A DNA stretch of 64,000 nucleotides from a candidate division TA06 bacterium 32_111 (GTDB taxonomy: Bacteria; Hydrothermota; 32-111). The translations under genes and the position numbers were made by a program. The stretch's first letter is position 1. Each line of letters starts with the position of its first letter. The notes beneath the pieces were generated by a model that saw only the letters and a list, made by a program, of their open reading frames with translations, made no database searches and was not told the origin of the DNA. The stretch is taken from assembly GCA_001508335.1 (NCBI GenBank), contig LGFX01000006.1, positions 62,001 through 126,000 on the forward strand, in the 5' to 3' direction. Shown one piece after another: positions 1 through 9,493 of the stretch.

Positions 1-3000
1 TAACCTCTAAGAGAAATACCTTCCTTTATTGCATCGAGTTCGTAGAGTTGTTCTATCCAGAGGTTGTCTATTGTTCCTATGAAGATGTTGCATATGTTGA
101 AAAGTAGTAAATCTACCCTTTTTGAGAAAAGAGAGAATTTTTCATCGAATATTTTTTCTATCTCTTCCTTAACGGTTTCTATAAATTTTTCCTTTTTTAT
201 CTGTTCATCTTTTATATTGATAGAAATTTTAAAATTGTTTAAAAGGAATTCGTTTACTTTTTGAATATCCCACTCTTCAAAATTTTTACTTCCATCTATG
301 GAAGAGTCTAAAAACTCTTCAGCGGTCTGCATAACATTTTCCTTTATATACTCTGTTATCTCGTTGAAATTTTTTTCATAGTAGTTGTAAACGGTTTTAT
401 GAATCTTTTCGAAAATTTTCTCGTCAAAATTTTCAAACTGGATTTCCTTTAAATCATCACAGTTGAAAATTATTGAAAGTTCTTTTAAAAGTTCCCTTTT
501 TGTTTCAAAAGAGTTATTTTTCGTAAACTGTTCTTTAAAATTCAAAAGTGTTTTTAAAAAGAGTTCCCTGTCAAGAAACTCTATTGTAGGTTTCTTTTCA
601 AGGAAATAGTTTCGTATCTGGTAAACCACCTCTCTCTGTTTGTTTATGACATCATCGTACTGTAAAAGGTATTTTCTTCTTTCAAAATTCAAAGATTCTA
701 TTTTTTTCTGAGCACTCTCTATTGATGATGTTAGAAGTTTATGGGAGATATTAACATCCCTTGAAGAGATACTCTCAAGTCTTTTTATCATGTCACTCAT
801 CCTCTCATTCCCAAATATCCTCATAAGGTCATCTTCAAGAGAAACTGTGAAAAGTGAAGCACCGGGATCTCCCTGCCTTCCAGATCTTCCCCTTAATTGT
901 CTATCGATTCTTCTAGATTCATGTTTTTCAGTTCCAAGAACGAAAAGCCCCTCAGGGAAGGATAAGGTAGGATTACCCTCGTTATCGAAATCAACATAAA
1001 CTTTTCTTTTCTCAATATCTTTTGGATCTATCGTCTCTATAACAAATCTTTCCCTATCATTTTTAAAGGTTGTATCGTCCGTTATAAGTATTTTGTCCAA
1101 CCCGTTTTTATCAAAAGTGAAATATATAGATTTATCTTTTAAAAACCAATCTTCGGTTAAAATAGTTTCATAGAACTCTTTAGATTTTAAAGATGTATAG
1201 ATAATAACCGGTTTTTTATTATGTTCCTCCTTCAATTTTAAAGCCCACATAAGGCAACTTCTCTCATGCAACATTCTTACACTTTTCCCAAGTTTTATAT
1301 CTGTTCCCCTTCCAGCCATATTTGTAGCAACAGTTATGGCACCCTGTAGTCCTGCTTCGGCAACGATTTTTGCTTCCTTCTCATGGTACCTTGCGTTAAG
1401 GATATTGTACTTTAAAGGTTTCCCAGTTAAATCCTTTCTTAACTTTAAGAATGAATCGAGGTATTCACTCGATTGAACCGATGCTGTTCCAACGAGAACA
1501 GGTATACCAGCATTATGGAGTTTTACGATAAGATCGAGTGCATATTTGATCTTTTCATCCTTCCTTATGAAAACAAGATCATCGTAATCTTTTCTTATAA
1601 CTTTTTTGTTTGTTGGAACAACTATAACTGGTAGTTTATAGATATGCATAAACTCTTCAGATTCTGTTTCGGCAGTTCCAGTCATTCCAGATAATCTTTC
1701 AAACATTCTGAAAAGGTTCTGTAAGGTAATCGTCGCAAGGGTTTTTGTCTCCTCTTCTATCCTTACACCTTCTTTCGCTTCTATCGCTGAATGCAAACCT
1801 TCTGAGAACCTTCTACCAGGCATCAACCTTCCGGTATGTTCATCAACTATAACTATTTTGCCATTCTGAACTATATACTCAACATCTTTTTCAAATAGGG
1901 TGTAAGCTTTAAGTAGTTGGTGCAACGCATGTATCTGCTCACTTTTTACAACATACTTTTGCATTATCTCATTTTTTCTTTTATTCCTCTCTTCCAGATC
2001 TTCAAAATCTTCCTCTATTTTTTTCAACTCTATAGAAAGTTCAGGTGTTTTGAAAAATTCTTTATCTGAACTTATCTTTTCAAAATAATCTTCACCTTTA
2101 TCCGTAATGTTAACAGCGCCACTCTTCTCATCTATTGAGTAGAGTAGTTCCGTGTCAAGAGTGTACAAAAGTTTATCCCTTATAAGGTTGTTTTCCATCC
2201 TTTCCATCTTTGAAAGTATCTCAGAATTCTGCATCAGTTCTATTATCTCTTTCATCTTTGGGAGGCCTCTTTTACAGGTCAAAAATCCTTTGATTCCCTC
2301 CTCTTCATTCTTCTCCTGATAATCCTTTTTAGCCTTATCAAAGATTTTTCTCACTATCTCTTTCTGGCTTCTTACGAACTGATTGACAAAAGGATTTATC
2401 GACCTGTATAGTTGTTCTGTCCTTTTTTCCGAGGGGTCACCAAAAGGGAAACCTGATATTATTAAAGGAGTTCTCGCCTCATCTATTAAAACTGAATCAA
2501 CCTCATCTATTATCGCATAATAGAATTTTTCTCTTAAAACTTTATCGGATCTCTGAAAAGCCATATTATCGCGCAGATAATCGAAACCGAACTCGTTGTT
2601 GGTAACATAGGTTATGTCACAGTTGTAATTTTTCCTTCTTTCTTTTGCATCCATACCTGTTTGTATGAGTCCTACTGAAACCCCCAGCATTTCATAAACT
2701 GGATACATCCATGCTCTATCCCTTTTTGCAAGGTAATCGTTTACGGTTATAAGGTATGCTCCATTCTTTTTCAGAGAGTGCAGGTAGAGTGGCATAACTG
2801 CAACGAGAGTTTTACCTTCACCTGTTGCCATCTCAACTATGTTACCTTCAAAAAGCCCAATAGAACCGATAAGTTGGACATCGTATGGAACCATATCCCA
2901 AACGAAATTCATATCCTCATAATGGTATTCGTAATTTTTATCGTAAAGTTTTTTCATCACATATTTTACCAGCGCAAAACTTTCAATTAAAAGTGATGAT

Positions 3001-3176
3001 ATCTCCTCACCATTCTCTATCCTTTTTCTGAACTCTTCGGTTTTTTTGATAGGGGATAGTGAGGGATCTTTCAAATAGTTTTCATAAACGGAATTTATCT
3101 TTTCAACTGTTATTTTATACTCTTTCAACTTTTTTTGTGTATAGGTTGGGAAAAATAGGTTAAGAATGTTTTTCAT
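1..3176 (-). CDS. secA: Protein translocase subunit SecA (3' end beyond window)
   Basis: ATPase motor that pushes preproteins through SecYEG. The minus-strand frame is open from ATG 3176 to base 1, about 1058 codons, and is cut by the window edge. Visible are Walker A (MATGEGKT, near residue 116), Walker B (DEVDSVLIDEART, near 222), VDEHTGR (near 444), NMAGRGTDI (near 615), ESRRIDRQLRGRSGRQGD (near 745) and, at the very edge, GISLRGY of the scaffold helix. Compared with E. coli SecA there are roughly 90 extra residues between about 240 and 444, and about 70 between NMAGRGTDI and the RGRSGRQGD motif. This resembles the long SecA of Bacteroidetes-like lineages. The start overlaps the end of dxs by 17 nt. 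It is the last visible gene of the zapB-to-secA operon. Confidence 0.97.
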   Translation of the reverse strand, partial: MKNILNLFFPTYTQKKLKEYKITVEKINSVYENYLKDPSLSPIKKTEEFRKRIENGEEISSLLIESFALVKYVMKKLYDKNYEYHYEDMNFVWDMVPYDVQLIGSIGLFEGNIVEMATGEGKTLVAVMPLYLHSLKKNGAYLITVNDYLAKRDRAWMYPVYEMLGVSVGLIQTGMDAKERRKNYNCDITYVTNNEFGFDYLRDNMAFQRSDKVLREKFYYAIIDEVDSVLIDEARTPLIISGFPFGDPSEKRTEQLYRSINPFVNQFVRSQKEIVRKIFDKAKKDYQEKNEEEGIKGFLTCKRGLPKMKEIIELMQNSEILSKMERMENNLIRDKLLYTLDTELLYSIDEKSGAVNITDKGEDYFEKISSDKEFFKTPELSIELKKIEEDFEDLEERNKRKNEIMQKYVVKSEQIHALHQLLKAYTLFEKDVEYIVQNGKIVIVDEHTGRLMPGRRFSEGLHSAIEAKEGVRIEEETKTLATITLQNLFRMFERLSGMTGTAETESEEFMHIYKLPVIVVPTNKKVIRKDYDDLVFIRKDEKIKYALDLIVKLHNAGIPVLVGTASVQSSEYLDSFLKLRKDLTGKPLKYNILNARYHEKEAKIVAEAGLQGAITVATNMAGRGTDIKLGKSVRMLHERSCLMWALKLKEEHNKKPVIIYTSLKSKEFYETILTEDWFLKDKSIYFTFDKNGLDKILITDDTTFKNDRERFVIETIDPKDIEKRKVYVDFDNEGNPTLSFPEGLFVLGTEKHESRRIDRQLRGRSGRQGDPGASLFTVSLEDDLMRIFGNERMSDMIKRLESISSRDVNISHKLLTSSIESAQKKIESLNFERRKYLLQYDDVINKQREVVYQIRNYFLEKKPTIEFLDRELFLKTLLNFKEQFTKNNSFETKRELLKELSIIFNCDDLKEIQFENFDEKIFEKIHKTVYNYYEKNFNEITEYIKENVMQTAEEFLDSSIDGSKNFEEWDIQKVNEFLLNNFKISINIKDEQIKKEKFIETVKEEIEKIFDEKFSLFSKRVDLLLFNICNIFIGTIDNLWIEQLYELDAIKEGISLRG

Positions 3177-5049
3177 CAATTATCTCCTCTAATCTCTCAA
3201 AGATAGATTTTTCGTTTATCCTTTCAACCTCTTTCAATATACTCACAGACCCCATTTCGACAAATTTATCATTGATACCTATATTTATAACTCTATTTTT
3301 ATAACCATTCTCACTTACTATTCTTCTTACATACTCTCCAAATCCACCTGAAAGGATATTCTCTTCAACAGTTAATATAGTTTCATCATTTTTTATCTTT
3401 GAAAATAAAAGTTTCGAATCGAACGGTCTTAAAAATCTCGCGTTTATAACTGTTGGAAGGAATCCATATTTTTCTTGAATTTTCAAAGCGGCATCCTTTG
3501 AAGGGTAAACCATACTACCTATAGCAACTATTATTATTTTTTCTCCATCCAAAATTATTTCACCTTTGCCAAATTCAATTTCTTTTATTTCATTTGAAAT
3601 ATCAACTCCGTATCCTTCACCTCTTGGATACCTTAAAGCTATAGGTCCTTCGTTGTACTCTATTCCAAGTTTAACCATACTTCTCAGTTCATCTTCATCT
3701 TTCGGTGACATTATTACCATATCTGGAACTGTTCTAAGGTAGGAGAGATCGAATAGGCCATGGTGTGTTGGTCCATCATCTCCAACTATCCCAGCCCTAT
3801 CGAGAACGAAAAAGATGTTCCTTTTCATCAAAGAAACATCATGTATCAACTGGTCGTAACCTCTCTGCAAAAATGTTGAGTAAATTGCACAGACAGGTTT
3901 AAAACCTTGCAAAGATAATCCAACCGAAAATAGAACAGCATGCTCTTCAGCTATTCCAACATCGAAAAATCTTTCAGGAATCTCTTTCCTCAAATGAGAT
4001 AGCCCTGTTCCATCAGGCATAGCAGCAGTTATACCTATGATCCTATCGTTCTTTTTTGCAAGTTCCGTCAAACTCTTTCCAAAAACATCAGTGTATTTTG
4101 GTTTGTTTGAGGTTTTTTCGGAGAGTCCAGTCTCTTTATCAAACTTTCCAAGTCCATGAAATTTTGTTGGATCCTTTTCAGCGAAAATATATCCTCTTCC
4201 CTTCTGTGTTATTACATGTATCAAAATAGGTAAAGGATAATCTTTGGCATATTTGAATGTTGTGATAAGTTCTTCAATTTTATGACCGTCAAAAGGACCA
4301 AGATACCTAACTCCAAACTCTTCAAAAAATATAGTTGGGATGAAAAAGTTTTTTAAAGATTCTTTCATCCTTCTTGCAATATCTCTTGTTTTTTGACTTA
4401 AACCGTCAGGTAATTTTCCCATAAGTTGCCACAGATCATTTTTAAGGTTTGTATAAACAGGTGTTCTCTGTAGTTTGTTTAGATACTGTGAGATACCACC
4501 AACATTTTGAGATATTGACATGTTATTATCATTTAAAACTATAATTACCTTGTTTTTGAGAGTTGCAAGATTGTTTAAAGCTTCATATACGAGTCCATTC
4601 GTCATAGACCCATCACCTATTACATTTATAATCTCAAATTTTTCCTTCTTAAGGTCTCTTGCAACAGCCATTCCAAGTGCAGCTGAAAGTGATGTTCCTG
4701 CATGACCTACAGTTAGTTGATCATGTTCACTTTCAAAAATATTGTTAAAACCACTTATACCTTTGTATGTTCTAAGGGTAGAGAATCTATCCTTTCTTCC
4801 AGTCAATATTTTGTGAGCGTAAGATTGGTGACCAACATCGAATATAATTTTATCTTTTGGTGATGAGAAAACATAGTGGAGAGATATTATAAGTTCCACG
4901 GCACCAAGTGAAGGAGCTAAATGCCCGCCTGTTTTTGATGTGTTTTCTATTATGAAATACCTTATATCACTTGCGAGTTGATATAACTCTTCTATGGAAA
5001 GTTCTTTCAAGTCTTTAGGGGAGTTAACCCTTTTCAAAATTTCATCCAT
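3160..5049 (-). CDS. dxs: 1-deoxy-D-xylulose-5-phosphate synthase
   Basis: Condenses pyruvate and glyceraldehyde 3-phosphate into DXP, the first step of the MEP isoprenoid pathway; thiamine-diphosphate dependent. The 629 residues match the family length. Visible are HLAPSLGAVEL near 43, DVGHQSYAHK at 71-80, the TPP motif GDGSMTNG at 145-152 followed by NN, the GPFDGH segment, and the transketolase-like centre DRAGIVGDDGPTHHG. The ATG at 5049 has AAGGA just upstream. It lies downstream of ispA and a DUF212 gene, so the operon couples the entry step of isoprenoid synthesis with prenyl-chain elongation. Confidence 0.97.
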   Translation of the reverse strand: MDEILKRVNSPKDLKELSIEELYQLASDIRYFIIENTSKTGGHLAPSLGAVELIISLHYVFSSPKDKIIFDVGHQSYAHKILTGRKDRFSTLRTYKGISGFNNIFESEHDQLTVGHAGTSLSAALGMAVARDLKKEKFEIINVIGDGSMTNGLVYEALNNLATLKNKVIIVLNDNNMSISQNVGGISQYLNKLQRTPVYTNLKNDLWQLMGKLPDGLSQKTRDIARRMKESLKNFFIPTIFFEEFGVRYLGPFDGHKIEELITTFKYAKDYPLPILIHVITQKGRGYIFAEKDPTKFHGLGKFDKETGLSEKTSNKPKYTDVFGKSLTELAKKNDRIIGITAAMPDGTGLSHLRKEIPERFFDVGIAEEHAVLFSVGLSLQGFKPVCAIYSTFLQRGYDQLIHDVSLMKRNIFFVLDRAGIVGDDGPTHHGLFDLSYLRTVPDMVIMSPKDEDELRSMVKLGIEYNEGPIALRYPRGEGYGVDISNEIKEIEFGKGEIILDGEKIIIVAIGSMVYPSKDAALKIQEKYGFLPTVINARFLRPFDSKLLFSKIKNDETILTVEENILSGGFGEYVRRIVSENGYKNRVINIGINDKFVEMGSVSILKEVERINEKSIFERLEEIIDEKHS

Positions 5050-5061
5050 AAATTTTCCTTT

Positions 5062-5487
5062 CTATTTGAATACTATTGCTATGAGAACTCCAAGAAGAGC
5101 ACCGAAAAAAACTTCAATGGGAGTATGTCCTAAAAATTCCATCAACCTTTTCTCTTTGAATTTGTGCTCTATCTGAAAATCCTCAACTATCTTGTTCAAA
5201 ACCATTGCCTGTTTTCCAGCAGCCCTTCTCAATCCTGCAGCATCGTACATTATAACGAATGAGAAGAATGCAGCAATAGAAAAGTAGAGGGAATCGAAAC
5301 CACCATAGAAACCAACAAGTGTTGTTAAAGTTGAAGATGTTGATGAATGTGAACTTGGCATTCCCCCAGTTTCAAAGAACCTTTTGAAATTTATCTTCTT
5401 GTGTTCGATGTAGTAACTTATTACTTTTATACCTTGTGCTGTTGTTCCACTTAAAAGTGTGATCAGAAGAATTTTTAGTGTTAACAT
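5062..5487 (-). CDS. DUF212 / divergent PAP2 family membrane protein (YuiD-like)
   Basis: A 141-residue membrane protein of the divergent PAP2 (DUF212) family, related to acid phosphatases and vanadium haloperoxidases. The signature GGMPSSHS lies near residue 42, and there are about four hydrophobic segments. The C-terminal half has the conserved MYDAAGLRRAAGKQA stretch and GHTPIEVFFGALLG. The ATG at 5487 shares one base with the ispA stop (TGATG); a TTG one codon earlier is less likely. The position between ispA and dxs suggests a role with prenyl pyrophosphates or prenyl phosphates, but that is only inference from context. Confidence 0.85.
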   Translation of the reverse strand: MLTLKILLITLLSGTTAQGIKVISYYIEHKKINFKRFFETGGMPSSHSSTSSTLTTLVGFYGGFDSLYFSIAAFFSFVIMYDAAGLRRAAGKQAMVLNKIVEDFQIEHKFKEKRLMEFLGHTPIEVFFGALLGVLIAIVFK

Positions 5488-6374
5488 CAATTTATCCTTG
5501 TTAAAAATAATTCTATTATACTTTCAACATTTCCTTTTTTGAAACCTATTTTTTTGGTTAATTTTAAAGCTTTTTTTGATTCCTCTTTTGCAAATTTTTT
5601 TGCTTTTTCAAGGCCGTAAAAGGATACATAGGTTAACTTGTTCTGTTTTTCATCCTTACCTGCAGTTTTTCCAAGAATCTGTGATGGTGTCGTATAGTCA
5701 AGTATATCATCAACAATTTGAAATAGTAATCCTGAATGTAATCCAAGTTTTTCAATCTCTTTTATTTTTTTCTTATCACATCCAAGAAGTATAGCAGGTA
5801 GAGCAAAAGAAACTTTTATAAGTTCTGCTGTTTTTTTAGTATGTATGAATTTTAAGGTTTTTTCATCCTGTTTAAAAAGTTGGCTTTTTGTATCGACGAA
5901 TTGTCCTACAACCATTCCATCCATCCCAGCCGCTTTTATGAGGTATCTTAACCCTTGAACAAGATATCTCTCATCTACACCTGTTTGAAGAAAGACCTCT
6001 ACAGCGTATGAGAAAAGTGCATCACCTGCAAGTATAGCAACAGTTTCATCATATTTTTTATGTAAAGTAAGTTTTCCTCTTCTAAGATCATCGTTATCCA
6101 TTGAAGGAAGATCATCGTGTATCAAAGAGTATGTGTGTATCATCTCAATAGATAATGCTGCAGGTAGAAGTTTTTTTATCATACTTCTTTCAGCAAGTTC
6201 CTCTGTTACACTTAAAAATATAATAGGTCTTAATCTTTTTCCACCTGCGGAAATAGAATAGTACATTGCTTCATAAAGTTTTTCAGAATAGTTTCCTCTT
6301 TTAGAAAAATACCTTTTAAGATTTCTATCTATAAAATCTTTTTTGACTTTCAAATATTTTTCAAAACTACTCAT
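5487..6374 (-). CDS. ispA: Polyprenyl (farnesyl/geranylgeranyl) diphosphate synthase
   Basis: Short-chain trans-prenyltransferase that elongates DMAPP with IPP. It has the first aspartate-rich motif DDLPSMDNDD with RRG (about 87-99 from the chosen start), the GKRLRP substrate motif, and the second motif DDILD near residue 220. I place the start at ATG 6374 (295 residues), preceded by AG-rich GAAGAGAGTGAAG and overlapping the xseB stop by 8 nt. A TTG five codons upstream is possible but weaker. The xseA-xseB-ispA-dxs order is common in bacteria. Product chain length cannot be told from the sequence by eye. Confidence 0.93.
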   Translation of the reverse strand: MSSFEKYLKVKKDFIDRNLKRYFSKRGNYSEKLYEAMYYSISAGGKRLRPIIFLSVTEELAERSMIKKLLPAALSIEMIHTYSLIHDDLPSMDNDDLRRGKLTLHKKYDETVAILAGDALFSYAVEVFLQTGVDERYLVQGLRYLIKAAGMDGMVVGQFVDTKSQLFKQDEKTLKFIHTKKTAELIKVSFALPAILLGCDKKKIKEIEKLGLHSGLLFQIVDDILDYTTPSQILGKTAGKDEKQNKLTYVSFYGLEKAKKFAKEESKKALKLTKKIGFKKGNVESIIELFLTRIN

Positions 6375-6564
6375 CTTCACTCTCTTCAACGATTGTTTTT
6401 ATCTTTTCCTCGTAAACCTTTATCTGCTCTTCAACCTCTTTAATAAGTTTTATTCCTCTCTCATACATCTCAATAGATTTTTTTATATCTATATTTTCAT
6501 CTTTGAGGTTTTTTACTATCTCTTCGATCTCTTTTATCTTATCTTCAAGTTTATCATCCTTCAT
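6367..6564 (-). CDS. xseB: Exodeoxyribonuclease VII small subunit
   Basis: Small subunit of ExoVII, which degrades single-stranded DNA together with XseA. The 65 residues form a mostly helical charged protein with the family pattern of an N-terminal acidic helix (KLEDKIKEIEEIVKNL), a turn with DIKKSIEMYERG, and a C-terminal helix. The length is typical. The ATG overlaps the xseA stop by 4 nt, consistent with translational coupling and a fixed subunit ratio. Confidence 0.92.
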   Translation of the reverse strand: MKDDKLEDKIKEIEEIVKNLKDENIDIKKSIEMYERGIKLIKEVEEQIKVYEEKIKTIVEESEDE

Positions 6565-7895
6565 AGTTTCTCCTCTTCTATACTTTTAACATTTGCCTTT
6601 ATATTTCCATCGTAAATCAAAATGTTAATATTTGTATCTATAGACAAATCTTTTACAGATTTTACTATCCTTCCCTTTTCGGTTAATGTTATAGAGTATC
6701 CTCTTTTCAAAATCTCTTTAGGATTCAAATTGTTAAGGTTTGTTTTTAAGATTTCAGTTTCCTTTTTTATACTTTCAAATTTTGTTTTAATAATGTTGTT
6801 AAGGTTATTTTTTATCATACCAACAAATTTTGTTTTTTCAAGAATTTTTAACATGGGTGAGTGTTTCAGTATTTCGTTTTTTAAATACTCTTTTCTATCT
6901 TTTATCACTTTTATTTTCCCTTCCAGAGAATTTTCCATCTCCTCAAGTAGAAAACCTACCATTTCCTTTTTTTTGTTAAGGGGAACAAGAGAGGAGATGA
7001 AAAAGTTTTTTTTTGTATTCAAAAAATCTTTTTTCGTTTGTTCTATCCTGTTTTTCAACTCCTTTTTTAAATCCTTTTTTGATCTTGATAAAAAATCAAA
7101 AATATCATCGATATTTTTTACAACTATTTCGGCTGCGGCGGATGGTGTTGGTGCTCTTATATCGGAAACAAAATCACATATGGTGAAATCGGTTTCATGT
7201 CCAACAGCTGAAATAATAGGTATTTTTGATTTTACAATCTCCCTTGCTAAAGTTTCATCATTGAAAACAAAAAGGTCCTCAAAAGAACCTCCTCCTCTGG
7301 CTATTATTATTACATCAACATTCTTTTTTTTGTTAAAATATTGCAACCCTTTTATAATACTCTTTTCACTTCCTTCCCCCTGAACTGTAGCAGGGAAGAG
7401 ATACTTTTTTAAATATGGAGCCCTTCTTTTTAGAACATTCTGAATATCGTGTATAACTGAACCAGTTTCCGATGTTATTATTCCAATGGATAGTGGGTAT
7501 TCAGGCAATTTTTTCTTTATACCTTTATCGAAAAGTCCTTCCTTTTCAAGTTTCTCCTTAAGTTTTAAAAATTTTTCGTAAAGTTCTCCAACTCCTGAAA
7601 TTTTCATTTCAGTTATTATGATCTGGTATGTTCCCTGTTTTTCATACAGTGAAAGGTAACCTGTTGCTATAACTTTATCACCATCCTTAAAATCTTTTTT
7701 TATGTTAGTTGTTCTCCAGATAATACCCTTAATAAGGGAACTCTCATCTTTCAAAGAGAAATAGATATGCCCTGATCCACTTAATGTCCAGTTTGTTATC
7801 TCACCTGTTATTTTTAAAAGTGATGGGAACTTTTTTGAAATTGTCTCTTTTAGAATTTCAGTTAACTCTGTTACGGTAAAAATTTTTTCATCCAT
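6561..7895 (-). CDS. xseA: Exodeoxyribonuclease VII large subunit
   Basis: Catalytic subunit of ExoVII, a single-strand-specific exonuclease used in mismatch repair and recombination. The 444 residues are organised as an N-terminal OB-fold (TVTELTEILK to about residue 100), the catalytic domain with GEGSEKSIIKGL, IIIARGGGSFEDL and SAVGHETDFTICDFVSDIRAPTPSAAAE, then a long coiled coil and a C-terminal LKRGYSI segment. The ATG overlaps the end of folD by 8 nt. Confidence 0.96.
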   Translation of the reverse strand: MDEKIFTVTELTEILKETISKKFPSLLKITGEITNWTLSGSGHIYFSLKDESSLIKGIIWRTTNIKKDFKDGDKVIATGYLSLYEKQGTYQIIITEMKISGVGELYEKFLKLKEKLEKEGLFDKGIKKKLPEYPLSIGIITSETGSVIHDIQNVLKRRAPYLKKYLFPATVQGEGSEKSIIKGLQYFNKKKNVDVIIIARGGGSFEDLFVFNDETLAREIVKSKIPIISAVGHETDFTICDFVSDIRAPTPSAAAEIVVKNIDDIFDFLSRSKKDLKKELKNRIEQTKKDFLNTKKNFFISSLVPLNKKKEMVGFLLEEMENSLEGKIKVIKDRKEYLKNEILKHSPMLKILEKTKFVGMIKNNLNNIIKTKFESIKKETEILKTNLNNLNPKEILKRGYSITLTEKGRIVKSVKDLSIDTNINILIYDGNIKANVKSIEEEKL

Positions 7896-8721
7896 AATTC
7901 TCTTTCAAAATCAAAAGATTTTTAAAAAGTGTAGATACTGTTACCGGCCCAACACCTCCTGGAACTGGAGTGTAAACTTTAGAATACTGATAAGTTTCAT
8001 AGGAAATATCTCCAACTATCTTACCTTCAAAATAGTTTATACCTACGTCGATCAAAATAGGTTGGTTATTTTGAACATACTCTTTTGTTAAAAAGAAAGG
8101 TTTTCCAACTGCGGTAACTATTATATCGGCTCTTTTCGTGAACTCTGGTATATCTTTTGATTTCGAATGTAAAACTGTTACAGTTGCTCCACCAAATTTT
8201 TTAGAAAGGAAAAGTAATGACAGGGGTTTACCAACAATTTCAGACCTTCCTATTATTGCAACATCCTTACCTGTAAAATCTATATTCTCATATTTTAAAA
8301 TATTTATCACAGCCATAGGTGTTGATGGTGCTATTATAAAATCATCGGTTATAAGTTTCCCATAGTTGGTTGGGGTTATGCAATCAACATCCTTCCTGTA
8401 ATCTATAACCTCTGAAACTTTTTTGATATCCAAATGTTCAGGTAAAGGCTTTTCAACTATAACTCCATCTATATCTTTGTTCTTTGATATACTTTCAATT
8501 TCAGTTAAAAATTTTTCTTCGGAAACTTTTTCATCAAAATTTACTATCTTTATATCTATCGAATAGTTCTGTGCTATTTTTGATTTTGACTTGATGTAAG
8601 AAAGTGTAGAAGGGGAGTCACCGACATAGACTACAGCAAGTTTTGGTTTATACTTTTCAAATTTTTCCCTGTTCTCCTCCATCATCAAATTTGAAATTTT
8701 TTTGCCATCAATCCGATACAT
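7888..8721 (-). CDS. folD: Bifunctional methylene-THF dehydrogenase / methenyl-THF cyclohydrolase
   Basis: Interconverts 5,10-methylene- and 10-formyl-tetrahydrofolate, NAD(P)-linked. Supporting motifs are YVGDSPSTLSYIKSKSK with the catalytic YxxxK-type lysine, DGVIVEKPLP, IIGRSEIVGKPLSLLF (nucleotide binding) and PVPGGVGPVTVSTL near the C-terminus. I choose ATG 8721 (277 residues) because AAAGGA sits 9-10 nt upstream. The longer TTG start at 8739 would overlap ymdB more and adds an atypical six-residue lead. The 3' end overlaps xseA. Confidence 0.95.
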   Translation of the reverse strand: MYRIDGKKISNLMMEENREKFEKYKPKLAVVYVGDSPSTLSYIKSKSKIAQNYSIDIKIVNFDEKVSEEKFLTEIESISKNKDIDGVIVEKPLPEHLDIKKVSEVIDYRKDVDCITPTNYGKLITDDFIIAPSTPMAVINILKYENIDFTGKDVAIIGRSEIVGKPLSLLFLSKKFGGATVTVLHSKSKDIPEFTKRADIIVTAVGKPFFLTKEYVQNNQPILIDVGINYFEGKIVGDISYETYQYSKVYTPVPGGVGPVTVSTLFKNLLILKENYG

Positions 8722-9493
8722 ATTTGAAGATCCTTTCAATTTTTACAGTTTTATAATCTGATTTTTCTATTTCGAGAAACAGACCGTTAATAATAAGATT
8801 TTTCTTCGCTACCTCGAACCTTTGGGGGATCTGGTATATTGTTCTTTTTAGTGCACCTTGTTTTTCGAAACCTATAACAGAATCTAAACTACCTGTCATC
8901 CCAACATCTGTTATGTAGCCTGTTCCATTTTCAAGTATTCTTTCATCTGCGGTCTGACAATGTGTATGAGTTCCTATAACTGCTGAAACCTTTCCATCAA
9001 GAAAAAAACCGAAAGATTGTTTCTCAGCGGTTGCTTCGGCGTGGAAGTCTACTATCCTTATCATTCTCTTTTTATCTTTGAGATGATCATCTATTGTTTT
9101 AAAAGGACAGTCGAGTGGTTGCATGAAAACTCTTCCACATAGGTTTATGACCTCCAAATCTATACCATCAACGTTGAAAACTTTTGCACCTTTCCCTGGA
9201 AGATCAGGATGATAGTTTAAAGGTCTTAAGATCCTTTCATCCTTTAAAAGTTCTATATACTCTTTGTTATCCCATATATGGTTACCACTCGTTATACAGT
9301 TTACTCCAAAGGAAAAAATAATGTCTGTTGTTTTTTTTGTTATACCGAAACCACCTGCGAGATTCTCTCCATTAACTATTATAAAATCTGGTAAGTAAAT
9401 ATTTTTTAAATCTTCTATCCCTTTCTGTAAAGCGTTTCTTCCAGATTTCCCAATGATATCTCCGATAAAAATTACCTTAAAATTATTTTGCAT
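8708..9493 (-). CDS. ymdB: YmdB-family metallophosphoesterase
   Basis: A 261-residue calcineurin-like phosphoesterase of the TIGR00282/YmdB family, reported in Bacillus as a 2',3'-cyclic-nucleotide phosphodiesterase. It has the metal-ligand motifs [37 protein letters not shown] and [11 protein letters not shown]. It directly follows rny, the classic rny-ymdB pairing, which suggests a link to RNA turnover or signalling. The start overlaps the rny end by 11 nt. Confidence 0.94.
   Translation of the reverse strand: MQNNFKVIFIGDIIGKSGRNALQKGIEDLKNIYLPDFIIVNGENLAGGFGITKKTTDIIFSFGVNCITSGNHIWDNKEYIELLKDERILRPLNYHPDLPGKGAKVFNVDGIDLEVINLCGRVFMQPLDCPFKTIDDHLKDKKRMIRIVDFHAEATAEKQSFGFFLDGKVSAVIGTHTHCQTADERILENGTGYITDVGMTGSLDSVIGFEKQGALKRTIYQIPQRFEVAKKNLIINGLFLEIEKSDYKTVKIERIFKYVSD

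Noticed and set aside
6622-7383. 253-codon plus-strand frame opposite xseA
   Set aside because: Mirror of a certain gene; it is Phe/Ser-rich as expected from the complement of Lys/Glu-rich coding, and has no ribosome site.
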